From: Pleodorina starrii
Lineage: Eukaryota; Chlorophyta; Chlorophyceae; Chlamydomonadales; Volvocaceae
Direction: 5' to 3'
NCBI GenBank assembly: GCA_030267565.1
Contig: BRXU01000019.1
Coordinates: 2,530,501-2,594,500 of the forward strand
DNA length: 64,000 nucleotides
Under the pieces are notes generated by a model that saw only the letters and a program-made list of their open reading frames with translations, was not told the origin of the DNA and searched no databases. Positions within the stretch are counted from its first letter, which is position 1, and every line of letters starts with the position of its first letter. The position numbers and the translations under genes are program-made. Shown here piece after piece: positions 9,792 through 17,919 of this stretch.

Positions 9792-10862
9792 TGTAGCAAC
9801 CATGTGTGGGTCACCGTTATCGATGTCGGGACACGATGTACAAAGGCCTACGGTTGAGCCTGATAGAAGGTGTGAGAAACTGCACGACCTTAGGGAAACA
9901 CGATCATAGGGAAGCACCTTCGTGCACCTGCGGTAGTGACAGAAGTGCTATTGCGTAAGAGGAAGCTACGAGAAGCGATGACGCGAGGCACGTTCGAGTA
10001 GCTTCCAATGACGCAACTTCGCGCAGTTGCTGTAGTAGGTTTGGCGAGGCCAAAGGGTACTTTCGCGTAGCTACCATAGTAGGTTTGGCGAGGCCAAAGG
10101 GCACTTTCGCACAGCTGCCGTTGTAGGTTTGGCGAGGCCAAAGGGTACTTTCGCACAGCTGCCGTAGTAGGTTTGACCAGGCCAAATACGCTGTACGACA
10201 GGGCTTCGCCAATAGTATAAAAGGCGCGAATTTCCGGTCTTTTGGCAGGCAGTCGAGATCGGGCTAGTGAGTCCCCGCTGACCTCATAGTACCTGGCCCG
10301 GCCTTAAGAATCTGAGACTAATGGCAATCTGGTAATCTGTAACAACGAAAGCAAGGAATCTCTGACTCAAACCCTCTGACTCTTAGCACAATAGTACCGA
10401 GACTCTCTTCCAACCAGCCAACGATCATCTACAAGATCCCTGTCCAAGAACCCCTCGAACCTCCCCGGTTCACAAGACCCAAGTGTACGACAAGGCCTCG
10501 TACTGTACGACAAGTCCCCAAGCACCAAGCTTTAACATACGACTTAACCAAGTCTCCTAAACGATAACTGGGCCATCGGCCTTTGGGACAAACGCTGCCA
10601 GAACAAGTGAAAGAGTCATCCCCCGGGCCTTAGGCCTTAGGACGTTACGCTGTATCAGTCACTCAGCAGAACAAGGTCACTAGGGTCTGCGCGTGTCAGT
10701 CTTGGGTTAAAACAGTAAAGTACATCGTCACCTACGGCTTTACTGGCAGTATACCACTGAGAACGATCACTGGTGCATTCTCTGTCCAGCCCCGCTAGCC
10801 GGCCATACACGAAAAATTTTGGGTGGTCGTGTTTGTTGTGGGTGTGGGCTTTAGTCGCTACA
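9792..10862 (+). repeat. Right LTR
   Basis: Starts TGTAGCAACC and ends TCGCTACA, giving 6-bp inverted termini TGTAGC/GCTACA. It is followed by the ACGT duplication at 10863-10866. Its match to the left LTR extends to 10855. Confidence 0.9.
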
Positions 10863-10879
10863 ACGTATTCACAAGTAGA

Positions 10880-11351
10880 CGAAACCGGTGTCGGATTGAA
10901 AGTAGGATTCGGGGCATCACAGCGATTCAAGCTATTCACATGTGCGACAGTACCTGTACTAGGAGAAGCATTATGCCCGCTCCCCATCCACACCCCACGG
11001 GATCCCGGTGATTTTTAGAAAGATTACTTCATATCTATATACACAATTGAATATTTCATCACCAGGCTTGTACACGCATCGCGGAAAGTACTAGTAAAAG
11101 TTCGGCTCGCGCTTTTCGTAAATCTAATTATTACATTAGAATATTTTGACCTTTTAGACGCAGGTTTGATAATTGGTTCTTTGACAATTGGTTCATTAAA
11201 ATATGTTGTTTTCAGTCCAATCCTGGCGAATCCAGGCGAAACCGACCCAATCGGCCCCCCAGACCCGGATTGGGATTCGACCCGGTTTCGCACCAATCCA
11301 AGGTCGGCTTCGCACGATTTCACCCGGTTTCGCTCACAAGTGAACACAGCC
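10880..11351 (+). repeat. Left arm of a long inverted repeat (about 480 bp)
   Basis: The sequence recurs, diverged, as the reverse complement at 13341-13831. Landmarks shared in order are GTAGGATTCGGGGC/GTAGGATTTGGGGC, TATTCACATG, CCAGGCTTGTA/CCAGGCTTGTATACG, a GATTTACGAAAAGCG core, the GGATTCGCCAGGATTGGACT block and GGTGCGAAAC. It is AT-richer than the host genes and has no long frame. It ends toward the interior with GTGAACACAGCC. Confidence 0.8.
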
Positions 11352-11739
11352 TAATAGAATAGGAATGCTAAAGTTCTTGCATAGATTCGAACGCATCTGC
11401 CCAAAGGCCCATGTACGGTCCTGGGGGCCGCGTCCGGTGATGGGAGCAAAGCGATACAGTCGCTGCTAAGCCACGATTGCGATGAATGTTTTGCAGATGT
11501 AAGACAACCAATCATGGCGTATAACGACGGATCTCACGCATCCTCACCATTGCAATTGGCCTAAGTACGGTAAGCCAATTGGCCGTAAGCCAATTGGCCT
11601 AAAAGGCCAAAAAAATTGCTTGGCCTAAAGCCAGGCCTAAATGAGGGCGTGCACCTACTGCAAAATGTGAATGGCTTCACGTTGCATTTTCCGGATCTCT
11701 TGAAACACGGTTGGAACGGACACTGCAAATCGGAGTACC

Positions 11740-11862
11740 TGGGGGGAAGGGGGGTGTGGGAGGATGGGGGCCGGCAGCCCCCCGCCCCCCCAGCGGGGGG
11801 GAGGGGGTCTGGGGGGAGGGGGGCGGCAGCCCCGCTACCCCCAGGCCCCAGCCGGGCCCAAC
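11740..11862. repeat. G-run/C-run block with inverted symmetry
   Basis: Dense GGGG runs on the + strand with matching CCCC runs. GGCAGCCCC occurs twice (about 11774 and 11825). The block could form G-quadruplex or strong hairpins. Confidence 0.6.
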
Positions 11863-12136
11863 GAACGCCTCTGACACAAAGGAACCAATTATGCATATAT
11901 ATGACGCAATGCAAGACATTTAACCAAAACTGTTCTCATAGTACTGTAACAAACGCATCGTATTCAGTGATGCATTGATGCCACTCCATTCACGCATCAA
12001 ACTTGCCATCCCAGCACTATCCCCCCAACGACCGACAACACCCACCGAACACAGAGACCTACATTACGGGCGCCAGCAGGGGCTAAGTTCATATCTGGAC
12101 CCCCTGCAAGACGGAACCTGCAATCCATCCACAAAT

Positions 12137-12164
12137 CCAAGCCAACCTGTACAGGTTGGCTTGG
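12137..12164. repeat. 28-bp perfect palindrome
   Basis: CCAAGCCAACCTGT joined to ACAGGTTGGCTTGG, with no spacer and no mismatch. Confidence 0.95.
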
Positions 12165-12175
12165 CCGCAGCCAGC

Positions 12176-12239
12176 TGTGCCGCAGCCAGCGGTACGCAGC
12201 AGTAACATGTTACTGCTGCGTACCGCTGGCTGCGGCACA
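12176..12239. repeat. 64-bp perfect palindrome
   Basis: Two 32-bp arms with no spacer meet at ACA|TGT (12207/12208). The left arm starts TGTGCCGCAGCCAGCGG and the right arm ends CCGCTGGCTGCGGCACA. It lies 11 bp after the 28-bp palindrome, and the intervening bases repeat GCAGCCAGC. Such a sequence can extrude a cruciform. Confidence 0.95.
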
Positions 12240-13340
12240 CTGTCGTTCGTCTTTCTTCGGCATTTCCGGTGCGACGATCGAACAGCCGGTAGCTCTGCAT
12301 GCCATGTATGTAAGGGACGAAACAATCGCCATGTATGTAGGGAACGAAACAATCGCCATGCCCACAGCGTGGGCAGAATCTTCGTGCGTACAGTGGAGAC
12401 GTTTGAGGCCAAGCTAAGAGGAGAGGAAGGGGGGGGGGGGCATTGCGCCGGCAATCCGTCCGGGTAGCGGTACGGCACGATGGCTTATTATGGCAACACA
12501 CTTGTTTCACAACCCTACGGCGCGACCAAATTCCGGGATCGCCGCAGGCGCTTCTTGCTGAAGTTTTCAAAAACCCGTCTGCTACGCAGCAACTGCGGCT
12601 CGCCCCTTATATCAAGTAGTATATCAATACGGCTGCTGGTGAGCAATGGCACTTGCGCAGGCTGCAGGTTGGGACCAGCACCACCGTCGAAATTAGCATG
12701 AACAGCACAGTCTAAATATAAATTCATATATTAACGTTTATTAACGTTCTCTCTTGCCTCTCGGGCGTGGTACAATGGCCGTGGTGTATATGGTACAACG
12801 GACCAGCCCAACGGTAAAGGACCTCTGTATGGTACAACGGACCTGTCCCAACGGTATACGCATACTCAACTTTGCACCGTTGCTACCGTTGGCTACCGAC
12901 CGCTAAGGCTTTCGCCCCTATTGGGGCGAGCCAACAATGGCGGGTGGAATGCAAAGCGGTGCGGTGCAGTTAAGTCGCAAGCGTATACCGGTATGTCGTA
13001 ACTCGTAAGGCCTTGTAACGCTCCTTACTTCCCTACATGCCCCAATGAAAACACGACAATCGAGTTCTATAAAATAAAATAATATAAAACTGGATGTGTC
13101 CATGTGATTAGCAGAATGTGCTTATTGGGGCGGGGGCATTCTCATTAACGCCATTTGCAGCTCTTCAGCAGCTGGGCTGCCGTCCGATGCAGCTCTTTGC
13201 AATCCTACCTTCCTGAACGTACCACCGAATGAAGGGACATTAGACGATCATTATGTAACATGCATTCGTATGGCCAAACCACATACGGTTTGCATTGCAT
13301 TGCCTTCCCAGGCCTTCCGTAACGCCAAGGCCGCATTTTT

Positions 13341-13831
13341 GGCTGCGTTCACATATAGGTGAAACCGGGTGGATTCGTGCAAAGTCGACCTTGGATTGGT
13401 GCGAAACCCGCGTCGAACCGCAATCCGGGTCTGGGGGGGCCGATTGGGTCGGTTTCGCCTGGATTCGCCAGGATTGGACTGAAAACAACGTATTTCAAAG
13501 AACTTTATTTTGGACCTACGTTGTTCAAATAATAAAGTATTGTACTAAAAAACGGGATTTACGAAAAGCGCCAGCCGTACTTTCCCTAACTCTTAGTCAT
13601 TCCGCGATGCGTATACAAGCCTGGCGATGAAATTATTAAAATTGTAAAAGATATAATATAATTTCCTTAAATAGCACCGGGGCCCCGTGGGTTGTGTTGG
13701 GGCGCGGGCATACGGAATAAGGGCAACCTACCCGTAGTGCATCTCCTAGTACCGTCGCTCATGTGAATAGGTTTCGCTGTGACGCCCCAAATCCTACTTT
13801 AAAATCCTACTCACCCGAATCGGATCCCAGT
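13341..13831 (-). repeat. Right arm of the long inverted repeat
   Basis: Reverse complement of 10880-11351, starting GGCTGCGTTCAC and ending near CCGAATCGGATCC. By eye the divergence is roughly a fifth to a quarter of positions, with small indels. The TIR element at 13858 is inserted just outside this arm, at nearly the position where the LTR element lies outside the left arm. Confidence 0.8.
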
Positions 13832-13848
13832 TTGCCTAATTGTGAAAA

Positions 13849-13857
13849 ACTATCTTA
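13849..13857. repeat. Target-site duplication ACTATCTTA (left)
   Basis: Nine bases identical to 16744-16752, immediately outside the two TIRs. Confidence 0.9.
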
Positions 13858-13969
13858 GGGAAGCAATCCGTTCAGTCCGCCGGGTGAGGGTCCCTGCCCC
13901 CCCAAAACGCCAAGATACCGCACTTCTCTATGCACTACTTAAACTTTTATATGTTTTTCTATTGATGTG
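13858..13969 (+). repeat. Left TIR of nuclease-bearing transposon
   Basis: It starts GGGAAGCAATCCGTTCAG, contains a C-run at 13896-13903 and ends ATTGATGTG. It pairs with 16743 down to 16630 with about three mismatches. Confidence 0.92.
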
Positions 13970-14114
13970 ACGTTCCCAATCTACGGACCGCGCGACCTCA
14001 TTCAAACGCCCTTAGAACGGTACCACATTCACGAGCAGCCCCACATTTCGCATAACGATACAGCCATAGAATACAGAATGACATTCTCAATGTCCATACG
14101 TCCATCCTGCTCTC

Positions 14115-15707
14115 TTAAGCGAACTTGCGCCGGTCCGGGCCCTTGATGCTCTCGACCTTGGCCAGCACGCTTGCCCTGCTGCAGCCCTCCCTCGTCAGCT
14201 CCAGCAATCTGGTGTACATGCCCTCTTCCAACCCATAGTCGACCGGCGGCAGGACGCCTTTGCTGAAGTACTTCCGCCAGATGCTTCCCGCCACGCCTCC
14301 GTCCAACTCCCCCTGCGCACCGACGCCGACCGCGACGCGCAGCCACTCGGCATCATACTCCACCAGCCGGATGAAGGTCTCCTCCACCGTATACTGAAGG
14401 TACAGGCACTGCGTGGTCTGCGTCGCGTACATGCTCAGCTGCACTTGCGCGTAGTGCACGGCCGGCAAGCGTTCCGGGACACGCTTGTATGGCGCGAAGG
14501 TGTAGGCCCCAGCGGCGTCGTTCTCCTTGCCCCGCGGCTTTGCGTACGGGAACTGTGACTTGAACTCGAGGGCCACGCGCTTGGGCTGCTGCCCGCCTGG
14601 GAGCTGCACCACCAGCAGGCCGTCGAGCGACGCGCCAAGGGGCGGTGCGCCCTCCTGCGCAGCGCAGGGGAGAAAGCCCTGTTCCAGGATGAAGCAGCTG
14701 GAGAGAGACACCTGCTCGAAGCCAGGTACCTTGCGCAGCTGTGTTAGCACGGTGTACAGGGAGTTGGGCTCGTGCCGGTGCCCCCACTCAAGGCAGGGGC
14801 TCCCCTCGTCCTGCTGCTGTGGCCTGTCATCTCCTCCCACCAGGTTGCGGTGTACGGCGATGATTTGCTCACGGCCGGACAAGTACGAGGGGACGCCCAA
14901 GTACTTGGCGGCGTGGGGCTCCCCGAAGCCAAGGTAAGCGCCAAGTGTGCTGCCCGTCACTCTGCCACGCCGCGCCGCGTGCCAAATGGGGCTGCCCTGT
15001 GGTGCATACCGGACCGCGGTGCTGTGCAGCTCCGGCGGTAGGCCTGAGAGCGCATCCACGGCCGTCTGTGCCAGGTCCCCGAATCCCGGCGGCGCCTGCG
15101 CGGCGAGGGTGAGGAATCGGTTGTCGGTGCTGCGCTGGACGTCGGCGATAGTCAGGGCGCAGTAGTTCGTGTTGGGGCGTCCCGTCGGCGCGTCACCACC
15201 TTGCACCGCCGCCAGTGCGGGCCGCCGGGCCACTGGTGTCTGCGCGGCCTCCTGCTGCTGCTGCTGCTGCCGCTGTTCCAAGAGCTGCGGGACGTGGAAC
15301 GGGCGCTTCTCCCCTGGGGGTAGCTTCTTGCGTCCTGGCTCCTTCCCGGGCCTGAAGTCCTCGGGTGTTGGAGCCCCCTCCTCTGCCTCCTCGCGCCCGT
15401 GCTCCGGGTTGCCTGCCTCTGACCTGCGGCGTTTGCGCTCCCGGCCTGTGTCCGCGCTGGTAAAGCCACGGGCCGGGAGCAACGGCCGAAGACCATCTGC
15501 CGCTGCTTGGAGCTGGGCCGCTAGGGCTGCCAAGTGAGACGCCGGCGCGTCGTATGAGGCGCCGTGAAACAGCTTTCCCAGTTCCCGGATCTGCCGCCGC
15601 AGCTGCATTTCGCGTCGCCGCTCAGGCTCGCCCTCCACTGTGCCGCCCTCCGGCCGCCCCGCAGGCTCCTCCCCCTGTTCGTCAGCGTCGACCCCGTCCG
15701 CCGCCAC
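14115..15707 (-). CDS. YqaJ/lambda-exonuclease-like PD-(D/E)XK nuclease (530 aa from first in-frame GTG)
   Basis: The N-terminal 160 residues are charged and contain an RKRRRSE nuclear-localisation-like cluster and a Q-run. The nuclease core spans about residues 235-455: IWHAARRGRVTGS (the W...R..ITGS signature, 241-253), LEWGHRHEPNSL (306-317), the active-site SLDGLL with D362, LEFKSQF with E381-x-K383, and YAQVQLSMY (419-427). This order is that of YqaJ-type viral recombinase/lambda exonuclease nucleases, 5'-3' exonucleases that usually work with an annealing protein. All expected catalytic residues appear intact. The true start is unclear: the same frame continues upstream as 16070-15741, broken by one TGA. 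Stop is at 14115-14117, 145 bp inside the left TIR. It may act in element repair or replication, or be a captured gene. Confidence 0.8.
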   Translation of the reverse strand: MAADGVDADEQGEEPAGRPEGGTVEGEPERRREMQLRRQIRELGKLFHGASYDAPASHLAALAAQLQAAADGLRPLLPARGFTSADTGRERKRRRSEAGNPEHGREEAEEGAPTPEDFRPGKEPGRKKLPPGEKRPFHVPQLLEQRQQQQQQEAAQTPVARRPALAAVQGGDAPTGRPNTNYCALTIADVQRSTDNRFLTLAAQAPPGFGDLAQTAVDALSGLPPELHSTAVRYAPQGSPIWHAARRGRVTGSTLGAYLGFGEPHAAKYLGVPSYLSGREQIIAVHRNLVGGDDRPQQQDEGSPCLEWGHRHEPNSLYTVLTQLRKVPGFEQVSLSSCFILEQGFLPCAAQEGAPPLGASLDGLLVVQLPGGQQPKRVALEFKSQFPYAKPRGKENDAAGAYTFAPYKRVPERLPAVHYAQVQLSMYATQTTQCLYLQYTVEETFIRLVEYDAEWLRVAVGVGAQGELDGGVAGSIWRKYFSKGVLPPVDYGLEEGMYTRLLELTREGCSRASVLAKVESIKGPDRRKFA

Positions 15708-15740
15708 ATCACCACCCCCGTCCGCCGCCGTGTCATCGTG

Positions 15741-16070
15741 TCAGTAGCTTGCACGAGTCTCCAGCTGCAGCTGGTCCAGGAATGATGCTGCTGCTGGCCA
15801 GTCCTGAAGAGTACCCGTGATCTTGTTGCCTGGCAGCACCAGCATGCTCTCCAGTAAGGAGCAGCACGCTGGGATACAGGGTTTGGGAGGAGGTGGGCCT
15901 TCCGAAGGGGGTGGCGGTCCGCCCTGCACGGTGTGCCCAAGCCCGGCACCCACTGCAGACTGAGGCCCTGGTGGTTGCTGTATGGGTTGGTTTCCTGCCG
16001 GCTCGGGTACAGTGAGGCCCGGCTGGGAGGTAGACGCTGGGAACCATTCCTCCACCTGACGCCCGTACAC
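15741..16070 (-). CDS. 110-codon frame directly upstream of, and in phase with, the nuclease
   Basis: Begins MYGRQVEEWFPAST and is rich in Pro/Gly, then reads DWPAAASFLDQLQLE. Its TGA (15743-15741) is followed without frame change by the nuclease frame (HDDTAADGGGDVAADG). It is therefore either the N-terminal part of the nuclease protein interrupted by one nonsense change, or a separate short frame. No convincing intron removing the TGA is visible. Confidence 0.5.
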   Translation of the reverse strand: MYGRQVEEWFPASTSQPGLTVPEPAGNQPIQQPPGPQSAVGAGLGHTVQGGPPPPSEGPPPPKPCIPACCSLLESMLVLPGNKITGTLQDWPAAASFLDQLQLETRASY

Positions 16071-16185
16071 GGAAAGAAAAGCTGCACCTCTGCGCGTGCT
16101 TAATGAAAGTTAAGAGTCTTTACGTTTCGACAGGTGTCCTGGTGCGTGTCGTGGCCCGTGGGTCTCAGACGTACTTGTCCAGACA

Positions 16186-16410
16186 TCACTGAAGCAGTGC
16201 GTCGAGCTCTGGACGGGATGTGACCACAGGCACCTCGAATTCGCGTCGGGCTTTATCGCTGCGGAATGTCGCTGTGGGCAGCACCAGGCCCGCGCCCTTG
16301 TACTTGGACAACCGCTTGTCTAATGCATCGTCGGTGTAAGTAGGGAACTGTACACGCAAGATATCCTTTGCTTTAACTCCTTTATCGGTCTTCACCACTT
16401 TCGGCGTCAT
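16186..16410 (-). CDS. Small hypothetical protein (74 aa) of the TIR element
   Basis: From ATG: MTPKVVKTDKGVKAKDIL, then FPTYTDDALDKRLSKYK, ending SRPELDALLQ. It has a normal mixed composition, unlike shadow frames. The frame is open back into the TIR (16671). It could be the first exon of the nuclease gene, because the donor-like GTGATG/GTACGT lies at its end, or an accessory protein. It is not recognised. Confidence 0.5.
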   Translation of the reverse strand: MTPKVVKTDKGVKAKDILRVQFPTYTDDALDKRLSKYKGAGLVLPTATFRSDKARREFEVPVVTSRPELDALLQ

Positions 16411-16629
16411 AGCGGACTGCGCTCGACGGGTCAAAGCATTGCGCGCGAATATTGAGTTTCGCAGCAAGTGGGAAATGCCCCCGAGCGTTTGTACTAGAGC
16501 TTTGCAAAGTTGAGATGTAGTTGGCCGACATAGCTTTGGCGAAATGGGGTTCAGTTTCCACAATGTTGAACGTACGAGCACCCGCAAAGTATGGTTCGAA
16601 AGGTCGTGCACCGTTCGCCTTTTTTTTGG

Positions 16630-16743
16630 CACACATCGATAGAAGAACATATAAAAGTTTAAGTAGTGCATAGAGAAGTGCGGTATCTTGGCGTTTTGGG
16701 GGGGGAGGGACCCTCACCCGGCGGACTGAACGGATTGCTTCCC
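16630..16743 (-). repeat. Right TIR of nuclease-bearing transposon
   Basis: Reverse complement of the left TIR, ending GCGGACTGAACGGATTG + CTTCCC, followed by ACTATCTTA at 16744-16752. It contains TATAAAAG (about 16649) reading outward. Confidence 0.92.
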
Positions 16744-16752
16744 ACTATCTTA

Positions 16753-17640
16753 CTTCACGACTTGCTTCATCAGCGCCTCGCCGAAAGCCGGAGACGGTGG
16801 CAACCCGACAGGAGTAATTATTTGTTACAGGCTATCGATGGCACCAGAAATCGCTTTATTTGGTGGAGTTCAACCCTGTTCAACCATTCACCCTCAGAAG
16901 CCCATCGTACGGTCCAGGGAGCGTTGCCCGGTCCTGCCCGGTCCACCCGTTACGACTTACGGGCTCCCAACACACCCCTTTGAATTTGTTCACCCTAGCG
17001 ATCGGGAGCGTCAAAGTCGAAACAACGCAAAAAGGGTAGGTGAAACTCGCCTAGCTGCAGATGTAAGCAGATCGTCGAGCCTGTCGAGCTGGCTTTAGAG
17101 CCAATAGCAAGACGGTTTCGAACAGGCCGAATGCTTTGAGACGCCAGGCCCTGTCTTGCTTAGCAAGAAGAGGCATCATTAGCAAGCATTATCGACAATG
17201 TGACCATAATTTCTTGTAGTTCGGCGCCGTGCGACGATACTACTAACTCTATGTGTCGAGTCGCGCTTTCCCTACGCCGCTGATACGACACTGCTAGCCA
17301 GCTAATGATTGTGATATGGTATTGTCGTTTGCCTGATCACCCTTCTCAGGAACCACGAAGTGCTTCACGGACGGCGCCCATGGTCGCAATCGTTTCAGCC
17401 GACATCGTGACATCGTGATACCGTGACGTCCATGAGCCTCCTGGCTCGTCTGAGAGTTACACGATCTTGAAAGCTTTCAGCAACAGCAGCAACAACAGTA
17501 ACAACAGCAACAAGAGCAACAGCAACAACAACATCGAGGGAAATTCCCCACGCGAGCGGCCAAGCGTGATCTACTTAGTTGCAATTATGGTATTAACAAG
17601 GCAAGTCTGTAGTGATGCATCGGAAATCTCATCATCCAGA
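16753..17640. other. Intergenic, no gene seen
   Basis: There is no supportable coding sequence. An AAC/AGC trinucleotide run (17475-17535) and ordinary mixed sequence are all that stand out. Confidence 0.55.
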
Positions 17641-17919
17641 TGTCGCTGTCGATGCTCGCCGTCGCAGAGGGTTGCAGTCTTGCAGAGCGCCCCTTGTCGT
17701 CGGCTCCAGCGGCGCTTGACACCCGCGCACGGCTGCCGTTGACAACAGTCTCCCATGTGGCTAACGAAATTGGACTCGGTTGCCGAACTTCCACCAATTT
17801 GCGCGGAGCGGCCCGCCCTTGCAGCGAATGTGCCCTCCCCTTGCCGCTTTGCGCACCTCGCCCGCCCGCCGATGCCCGCAAGCCTCGGCGAATACAACCA
17901 TCTGTAGATATAGCCGTGG

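Larger units (their letters stand above)
6746..10862 (+). mobile_element. Non-autonomous LTR retrotransposon encoding only Gag (TR-GAG-like), about 4.1 kb
   Basis: Two direct repeats of about 1.06 kb (6746-7808 and 9792-10862) flank a roughly 2-kb interior. The ends are TGTAGC...GCTACA, and a 4-bp duplication ACGT lies at 6742-6745 and 10863-10866. A primer-binding-like TGGTATCGAGAC follows the left LTR and a G-run polypurine tract lies before the right LTR. The only long frame is a Gag-like protein (7905-9632). There is no protease, reverse transcriptase, RNase H or integrase. By eye the LTRs differ at about two bases plus the end of the left LTR, so the insertion is recent. The layout matches terminal-repeat retrotransposons with GAG domain (TR-GAG) described in plants; enzymes would be supplied in trans. 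Confidence 0.88.
11354..13340. other. Spacer between inverted arms; non-coding, palindrome-rich
   Basis: No supportable gene. Contents are AATTGGCC-type repeats (11545-11620), a G/C-run block (11740-11860), two perfect palindromes (12137-12239), a 27-bp near-duplicate with CGCCATG and ACGAAACAAT (12300-12360) and a G-run (12427-12440). Confidence 0.65.
13858..16743 (-). mobile_element. TIR DNA transposon (2.9 kb) with 9-bp target duplication, carrying a YqaJ-like nuclease gene
   Basis: Terminal inverted repeats of about 112 bp (13858-13969 and 16630-16743) begin GGGAAGCAATCCG and differ at only a few positions. They are bounded by the 9-bp direct repeat ACTATCTTA. Long TIRs with 9-bp duplications are the hallmark of Mutator-like (MULE) transposons. 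No DDE transposase is visible. The interior is occupied by minus-strand frames at 16410-16186, 16070-15741 and 15707-14115, the last a PD-(D/E)XK nuclease. Either this is a non-autonomous, gene-carrying derivative, or the nuclease is a functional part of a little-known element class. Confidence 0.88.
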
